This document shows, piece after piece, positions 57,367 to 64,000 of a stretch of DNA of 64,000 nt; position 1 is the stretch's first letter, and every line of letters begins with the position of its first letter. A program made the position numbers and the translations under genes. This DNA is from Adiantum capillus-veneris (taxonomy: Eukaryota > Streptophyta > Polypodiopsida > Polypodiales > Pteridaceae): positions 29,008 through 93,007 of the forward strand of contig JABFUD020000355.1 in the NCBI GenBank assembly GCA_014529385.2, read 5' to 3'. The notes beneath the pieces were generated by a model that saw nothing but the letters and a program-made list of their open reading frames with translations, did no database searches and was not told where the DNA came from.

Positions 57367-60300
57367 GCTCTCTTTTGGACTGGGGATTCTGATGCTTTCA
57401 TAGGCTACAGGTTAAAAAATTGGTTTACATCAATACGCAGGCGATTAAGGACTGCAAGTCTCACATTAGAGGCTCATCAACGGCCCACACTTAGTGACTT
57501 GTCAAACATTCGCTTAGTTGCAGAAGATCATGGAAGGTTTGTTTGTGTTTTAGTTATTTGTCTTCATACATCAAGAAGTAATACGAGCTTCAGAGAAGTT
57601 GGTCTTTGTACAGCATTGTGGGCAATGAAAGCTGTATATCTTCCAGAGAAGCTGAGCTTGACACGGAGGAGATGTGCCTGAAAGAGATTTTCAAGATGTC
57701 TGTTGAAATGGATATCAACTCTCCTAGTTTTACATGGGAAAATCTGGTCTCATTACACCACACTCAACATGCTCATAGTAGTGGTAGCGAATATGACATG
57801 TCAAAGCCAGTAGAGGTTGGTGGCCAGCAGTTGTGCATCTTACGATAGTGCTTTTAATCAAAGTTTTTAATTTGGCTTGGCATGTTGTGCATGTTGGATT
57901 GTATGCCCTCCCATCTCACAGTCACGGAAACTACTACTATCAAGTGCAAATTAAAAGCTAGGCTCATATAGAGCATTTCATTTTATTATGGTCACAAATA
58001 TTAGAATTTCTCAAGGCTCCTTACCTTGTGAAGCTGTTTTAGTTGCAATGTACGTATACATGTTTGAAGCTAATTAATGTCCAGTTTTGACATAACCATG
58101 TTTACATCTCAAATCTAACGATGGTGCTTCCGACTTTCATGAGTTGATGTCGCGTTTTGTTGAATATTAAAACAATCCTGTAAAAAGTAGCCCGAGCAAA
58201 TTTGTTCCTCCATAAACATTATTTGTTAACTGTACTCTTCAACACCTTACCGCCAAAAGACTCATCAACAAGACAAAAGTCACACTCAAATATCCATGTA
58301 ACAACATAAGTTCATTGAAGAACATTGTTCTAAAGCACATTATAGTGGCCATGGCTTAGACAGTTTTGTAAACCTACCGTTTTCTTGAAACAGTATAATT
58401 CAAAACATTACAAGAAGGAAATTTAAGCTTTTAGGGCAATCATTTGCAATATTGGGCTGGGAGGGAGAGTGTCGCATAGATAATATTATCCTTCAGTGTA
58501 TGTTTATGTGGTACCTTGTATGTATGTCACAGTGTTTCACATGGTGGAGGCCAGATTTGAATATGGCTAGTTATTATGTCAAGAACACTGCAAACTCCCA
58601 GTTTTGTCATAGAGGGGTAAACCTAGGTTTTATTTTCTGTGTGCAGATGTTGCCAATGCGAGGTCCCTATGACACGTAATGATCATGAATTTTTGACAAT
58701 GAGTTTTCTCTGGTGAAATTTACATTGTCAACTAATACTATTCCAAATAGGTGACAGTGAACTCAGGTGGAATTGTCTTCTTTGCAACATTCAAAGAGAG
58801 TCTTAACTCACAGATTGCTGTAAAGGAGGCTGTAGCCGTGCTAAAGTTCACTTCGTCTAGCCTGGTCACTCAAAGTGAGCGTTTGGGAAATGAGCTAGCA
58901 AAACATATGGGAGTTTTTTGTCCACAGGTATGCGAGCTCCTTGCTGCTCTGTTGCATTAAAATTGTATGATTAAGTTGAGCACATGTATGTGTTCATGAA
59001 TCAGAAGTCCACTTTCTAATTTTTGACAGGCCATTAGTGCTTGTAAAATGAATGCAAGAAAAAATACTTCAGTGCTCTGACAACTGCTCTTCACAAAGAA
59101 CTGTATTAGATTATTACTTATGTGCTTGAGTCTCTAGTGTTGGCAAGTGGCTAATCAAAACTACTCTTTATGAGCTTGTTTTCAAAACATTGAAGGGAAA
59201 TGTGCAAATAAGTGTCCCTAAAGCCGTGTATAGCTTCACGATGTTCTTTTTATCTCATTTGGGTGGATTTTCCACAAGTCTTCAGCTTGTGACTCCCGAC
59301 TCCTGCTGTGTTGTTATGAGAAAAGGAAATGAACAGTTGTAAAAGGTAACTATATGGCAGGATTGAACTGAGTGATAAGAGTTACCCCTTTGGGCAGAAG
59401 TACAACTCTGAAGCATGCTATTTCTGTTACGGATCCGGTTCCCATAGCTGAAAAGGGTTCGTAAACAGGAGGCACTTTCACTGCAGTAAGGCCATGCAAC
59501 AAAATCACAATGATCAATATAACCAGAGTCTTAGCCACCCTGTGAAGCCTTTATAGGCTTCTAAATGTGAGGGGGAATAGGTGTGCACAGTCAGTCTTGG
59601 AAGCATAGAGTTTTGATGAGTTACCATCTGGGAGTGATAATTATAGCTCTGATTGCATGAGCAGGCTCATTCTCACTTTGTTGCTCCCTCTCAGCGAAGG
59701 AGTCCTCTAAAATCAATGCAATTGCTCAAGATCGTGAGATGTAGAATAAAACAAATACACATACAAACATTTAAATTCATTCGCACATGTAATCATGCAT
59801 CTTGTTATCTCATTACATTTCCCTAATAACTTCTTGTTGGATTTGTGATGTTAGTTTTCAACATCCGTCGTGTTGTTGCAAAGATACCAGCATGTGCCAA
59901 TGAACCATGATGAACCATTTCAAGTACTCTAGGCCTGTGAAGATAGCTGCCAAAATGCATTTTTGTTTCAAAAAATTATTGGCATCGAAACTGTAAGTGG
60001 CAAACATATCCACTTTCCTCAACAATAAGAGTTAAGTCTGTTAAAACTACAAATGTCAGCGCGTAGTGACTTCCGGCTACAATGGTATTCGAGTGAAGTA
60101 ACTTGTTATTCCAGCAAGAAAACTAGTCCTATTTTACATACGTGCAACTAGGATTCTGGATTTTGAAGATTTTACAAGGATCATTGGCAAGAAGTTACCG
60201 AAGCTGCTTTCCAAGAATCCACAAGGCGACTAGTCTACCACAACCGAAGACTCCTAGGATGATGATCTCACAATTGAGTTATTTATTTTCTCAAAGACAC

Positions 60301-63098
60301 CAAGAAAGCTTTTCAGTTTCTACAACAGTTTGCCAGCATCTATTCTCTTGCAAATTACATAGAAGTAGCATTCCTCAAGGATGATGCTCTGCAATGGTTG
60401 AATTATTTGTCCACTGAGCTGCATGTGTTGAGGACATTGCAAGCTTTTAAGAATAAATTTCCTAGCAGTTATTACACTTTTCTCTGGAGTACAACTTCTT
60501 GTTGACTTGGACACCAAAAAAATGGTTCCTATGGAGACTTTCAAAGGATTATAATCAGAGATTTTGGGATGTGTGTTTGGTAGTCTCTGTCTTCAAGAAT
60601 TCTAACTTTGGAAGATCAATGTGAGAGGTACACTGTTGGGTTGTCTTCACCACTAAGGAGTATTGCCATTCAAAAAGGTTTACAGCTATGCAAGAGATTT
60701 TGGGATGTGTATTCGGCAGTCTCTGTCTTCAAGAAGTGAACTCTGGAAGATCAATTTGAGAGATACACCATTGGGTTGCCTTTCACGACTGAGGCGTATT
60801 TGCCTGCAAAAGGGAACTTTGGAAGATCAACGTGAGAGATACACCATTGGGTTGCCTTCACCACTAAGGCGTATTGCCTTTCAAAAAGGTCACAGCTATG
60901 CAAGAGCTAATGGACCATGCAGTAGTTGAATAGACAGGCACTTTGTTCGAGACTACTGTTTGAATTTGTCTCAGCTTGTTCAATCTTGGTTCGACTTGTT
61001 TGAATCTTGTTTGGGTACTGTTTGAACTTGTTTGATTTCGATTGGACTTGTTGGTGATGAAATACGGACTCTTAAAGACTTTCTTTGAGCGGATGGACTG
61101 GCTTTGTGTGGACCCTTAGCAAATGGACATAATAGACCTGCTTTGAGTAGATAGACCCGGTGCAACAGTGCTGTAACTGTTTTTTGTACGGTTGGACCAG
61201 AGTCCACAAGCCTGTACCTTAGACCCGCTCTAGGCGGATGGAATCTATTCATGTTCAAGTGAATGCATCTGTGATTTGTATTGCATCCTCAAAGCATTAA
61301 CTCTGGAATTTTTAATTCTAGTACTTCAAAACTTCCGGCCTGGATGAGATAACTAGATTGATGGTGAAGCTGGTGCATGGCAGACACAAGGAAAGGAAGA
61401 ATGGGTTGAAGCCTGGACGTTTTTTCTTTGATTATTGAATAGCACCAGGATATAAAATTCCACGAAAAACCAGCTGCCTGTCTAATGTGACCGTTCACAG
61501 TTTTTTCTTTTGTGATACGCTGGTTGTTAATTGGTTTTTTATCAATTTCTTGACATCGAGCTTTCTTTTCCGGTTACCAGTCGCGAGTTATCTACAAAGG
61601 TAGCGATGAATGGATGGAGCTTCAGAAAGCAGTTGAGAAATGCTCAGATGCTGCAACTTTTGTTGGAGATGAAGATAACAAGGCCACATGCGCTGAATTT
61701 CTTGAAGTGTTGAATTTAAGCCGTTGCGTCCTTTTGATGGGGTACCTTCCTATTGCTACTTTAAATCATCAAAACTCGAATGACGTCAATGCAAGTATAT
61801 TACTGCTGAGATATTTTTGTTGATGTGCATTTTAGTTATATCAAAGGCTGTCCTTTGCTTGAAAGCAAAAATGCATTTCATGCGCAAGCTGCAGCACAAA
61901 ACACAGCAGCCGCTTTGGCACGAATATTTCTCTTAGACCTGGTTCTGCGGAATGAAGATCGTCTTTGTTGTCCAGAGTTGGGTTGGCGTGGGAACCCAGA
62001 CAACCTGCTGTGTGCTCAAGAAATTCCATTGGGACATCAATTTTCTGGGCGGTTCTTCTCAGTTACTTCGCAGACAAGAATGTCTCCTAATAACCAAGCA
62101 GCTGTTAATCACAGTGAGAGAAGGTTTTCTTCGGCTGATAGTGTGCTTGGTCTACAGAGTTGTGACTCATTGTTGAAGAAGACGGACATGTTTGAAAGGC
62201 GAGCACATGATGCAACTAAGTTAGGAGACAATCCTGTGTTCCTTATAACCATTGACTCGGGGGTTCCTCGTCGGCCTCCCACTGGGAAGCGGGCTTTGGA
62301 CAAAGTTTCATATCCCAAATTAATTGAACTAATTCTTAATTGTCCAGATTATGCTTCGAGTATGCTGTATGACATATCTGGAGGTAAACTTGGATTTTCT
62401 TCTGTGAAGGTCATTCAAGACGATGTTGACCAGATAAAAGTTGTCAAGGCCTTCCAAACAGGGCTAAAGAAGGCTATTAGAGATATGCAGAATCTGTATA
62501 TTTTCTTACTGAAACTGTATCGGATGTTGCAAATCTTGCTGCTGAAGTTTTTTCAATCAATCAATGCCATGTTTCCACCAGAAGATGAACCAACAATGGA
62601 TGAACCTGAATCTGAGACTAGCATATCACCAAAAAGTCAAAGACCCCACGAGACAGTTTTGCACTCCCAGACTTCCATTGTTCAGAAGGGAAACATTGAA
62701 GCAGAACGTTCAAACTTGCAAATTGAAGATAGCCCTAGGAGACCAGAAGAACGTGCCATAGAGTATCCTTGTTCTAATGACAATTCTTTGAAAAAGACAC
62801 CGGATAAGAGCCCAAGCCATGGAAGCCCTCGTTTAAGCAAGCAACTAACTGGCAAGCTAAAATCGGTCAATCGAACTGCAAAGGTTTATTCTCTGCAGAC
62901 TATCTTTAACAAGGCTTTGAGATTGACCTTCATTCACACAGACTATTATAGGTTGATGCTAGGCTAAATGAAGAGCTGAAACGTTGGAATGAAATTTTGG
63001 ATGCGGAAGGGCACGGCTTTTGTGAAGATCATGGTTTTGTCACTGGATTCTTAGAAGGAGGCAGCAATCATAGTGTCATTCGTAACTATGAGTTGAAG
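57367..63098 (+). CDS. PHS1-like tubulin kinase/dual-specificity phosphatase, N-terminal and kinase exons (3' end outside window)
   Basis: Six exons are inferred: about 57367-57536, 57596-57815, 58751-58927, 61581-61741, 61836-62883 and 62952-63098. Junctions are GT-AG, and phases agree throughout exons 2-6. The product matches Arabidopsis PHS1 (compared from memory) in order: YRLKNWFTSIRRR near the N-terminus, SLHHTQH, VTVNSGGIVFFATF, TQSERLGNEL, SRVIYKGSDEW, LNLSRCVLLMGYIKGCPLLES, LVLRNEDRL ... WRGNPDNLL, DSGVPRRPPTGKRA, and VTGFLEGG. The central part is the actin-fragmin-kinase-like domain, with the NEDR and GNPxNLL segments as likely catalytic and metal sites. In Arabidopsis this domain phosphorylates alpha-tubulin and a C-terminal phosphatase opposes it, linking stress to cortical microtubules. 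The phosphatase exons lie beyond 63098, probably past the window end. The start of exon 1 and the 59-base first intron are uncertain, and a frame change upstream of 57367 is possible. Exon 1 straddles the palindrome end at 57462. Confidence 0.88.
57816..58750 (+). other. Intron 2 of the PHS1-like gene
   Basis: A GT...AG intron between phase-0 exons (SKPVE and VTVNSGG). It is T-rich with no recognisable repeat. The frame at 58452-58679 shows no domain. Confidence 0.75.
60140..60545 (+). pseudogene. Possible retrotransposon gag relic in intron 3
   Basis: In shifting plus-strand frames the words FLKDDALQWLNYLSTEL and LQAFKNKFPSSYY resemble the W-rich and FKNKF-like parts of plant Ty3 gag capsids. 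The similarity is short and broken by stops, so the identification is weak. Confidence 0.3.
60560..60910 (+). repeat. Degenerate tandem repeat in intron 3
   Basis: The words ATTTTGGGATGTGT recur at 60561 and about 60697, and GGAAGATCAA ... TGAGAG(A/G)TACAC(C/T)(A/G)TTGGGTTG at about 60610, 60744 and 60820. GGCGTATT and CAAAAAGGT also repeat. The units are about 135 and 76 bases long and imperfect, so this is an old local duplication. Confidence 0.7.
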
Positions 63099-64000
63099 GT
63101 GTGTGTACTTTTTTCATGCTGTCTATTGTCTTTGATAGCCTGTTTCATTATTTTTCCATTGGGAACAAAGGTCTAAAGAAAAATTTTTATTGCCAAAAAT
63201 CTCTTTTGTTGCTCTCATAGGTCTTTTAGGCCATTTGCAAACTTAAATAATCCTGTTGTTTCATTTCATTTCTGTAAGGAATGATTTTATTAACGGTACA
63301 TTCTACCATGCACAGAAGCAGCCATTAACGGAGATTGATGTGCCTGAGAGGGAGTATTACGATGGGCGGAAGCATACGGATAGACCATTGGTCATGATGC
63401 TATCATGCATGATAAGGGCGATGGCCTCCATTCCGCACGAGATCATTCATGTATAGATGGGTCCATCACTTACGATGGTTGAGGCCTTGTTTGAGGCAGT
63501 GACCTTCCTCTACAGGGCTCCCTTGAGATAGATACCCATGACTAGCATTGGCTTCATCCATGCAGCTAGTGGTCGAGGGTGACAAACATTGCTGGTATGC
63601 CCACATGAGCACTTGGATGAGGCTACATAACAAGCAGATTGATAGACTTCCTGTGTTGAGCACGGTCTAGATTGCTTGCTCTACACTCTAGCTCAGCAGA
63701 TTAGAACTGATTAGAATCATTAGAGGTGACATATTGAGGCGGGACATATAGATGACTTGGATCAAAATCCGCTCTTCCCATGGCACGAGGATGGCCTGCT
63801 ACAAGAATGCCTTTCTCCAGCTCTCTCCAAAAGGATTCATTATCTGATTGAGTTATATGGATACTCAACTCTCACATGTTTTTTTTTCCCAAGAAAAGAT
63901 CCTTCCATTAGTTAAGAAAAAGGCCCATAGGGCTACAAAAACACTTACTAGAGAGGGCTACATCAAAAAGATGGGGTGATCTCTCCAAGTGAGTAACAAA
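63099..64000. other. Intron or 3' flank after exon 6, no recognised gene
   Basis: It begins GTGTGTACTT after the exon-6 codon for Lys, as expected for an intron. The next PHS1 exon (leading to the phosphatase) was not found. The plus frame 63256-63456 (KQPLTEIDVPEREYYDG) has no recognised domain. The sequence after 63460 is not assigned. Confidence 0.5.
63840..63990 (-). repeat. Possible LINE 3' tail
   Basis: On the minus strand the sequence ...TTTTTGTAGCCCTATGGGCCTTTTTCTTAACTAATGG... followed by a nine-base A run resembles the short 3' ends of plant non-LTR elements with a terminal A tail. The rest of such an element is not visible, so this is tentative. Confidence 0.25.

Larger units (their letters stand above)
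28963..57462. repeat. Right arm of the giant inverted duplication
   Basis: This is the mirror partner of 1-28501. It continues without a break into single-copy DNA after 57462, in the middle of a coding exon, so 57462 marks where the available partner stops rather than a sequence-defined boundary. The inner 1.3 kb or so (28963-30300) is clearly less faithful to its partner than the rest and carries many one-base indels. Confidence 0.97.
58928..61580 (+). other. Intron 3 of the PHS1-like gene (2.65 kb)
   Basis: It begins GTATGCGAG after the codons for FCPQ and ends in CGGTTACCAG before SRVIYK. It contains a possible gag relic and a degenerate tandem repeat, listed separately. Low-complexity CTTGTTTGA-type words are common at 60960-61060. 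Confidence 0.75.

Noticed and set aside
1-57462. Inverted-repeat transposon or organelle inverted repeat
   Set aside because: There are no transposase, plastid or mitochondrial genes; the arms consist of nuclear LTR retroelements and end in a nuclear gene exon.
63256-63456. A further PHS1 exon
   Set aside because: The frame shows no similarity to the region expected after exon 6 (leading into the phosphatase) and has no convincing splice sites.

Overview
The window is nuclear DNA from a land plant. The evidence is a plant-type split gene (a PHS1-like tubulin kinase/phosphatase with GT-AG introns), plant LTR retrotransposons (an initiator-Met-tRNA type primer site, Ty3/gypsy pol with a plant-style second RNase H, Ty1/copia integrase) and telobox-like AAACCCTAA runs. 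The species cannot be named. The gene clearly resembles Arabidopsis PHS1 (compared from memory) but is divergent, and the DNA is very repeat-rich, so a fern, lycophyte or gymnosperm is possible (weak inference).

The dominant fact is architecture. Positions 1-28501 are, almost base for base, the reverse complement of 28963-57462, with a roughly 460 bp non-palindromic centre. Every feature of the left arm recurs in mirror order on the right arm (left x pairs with right y, x+y about 57460-57467). The left arm runs off the window start. The right arm ends at 57462 only because the partner sequence ends there, in the middle of a PHS1 coding exon. Arm differences are few in the outer 26 kb or so. 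They become dense single-base indels, largely homopolymer shortening, in the 1.3 kb just right of the centre. That pattern fits a fold-back assembly artefact at a contig end at least as well as a real recent inverted duplication.

Inside each arm, from the outer edge inwards: (1) PHS1 exon 1 tip and upstream non-coding DNA; (2) a complete 5.6 kb LTR element with gag, CCHC and protease plus an unrecognised ORF, but no RT or integrase; (3) a Ty1/copia integrase relic split by a 2.0 kb solo LTR (A); (4) a Tat-like Ty3 RNase H and integrase relic with a long non-coding 3' region; (5) a diverged LTR with a (GT)27 tract; (6) an inactivated gag-protease-RT-RNase H element related to element 2, its gag split by a 1.2 kb solo LTR (C); (7) a half LTR with a long (TC)n tract; (8) two tandem LTR segments with CCCTAA repeats; (9) a Ty3 gag split by a second 2.0 kb solo LTR (B), preceded by its own LTR; (10) a gag-RT relic joined tail to tail to an RNase H-integrase relic; (11) an inward LTR and an RT/RNase H relic at the centre. 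The layers show repeated nested insertion: three solo LTRs carry 5 bp target duplications, and each interrupts the coding region of another retroelement.

From 57463 to the end the DNA is single copy. It contains six in-phase exons of the PHS1-like gene (57367-63098), covering the N-terminal region and the actin-fragmin-kinase-like domain. The phosphatase domain is not in the window. No tRNA, rRNA, CRISPR or prokaryotic feature was seen.
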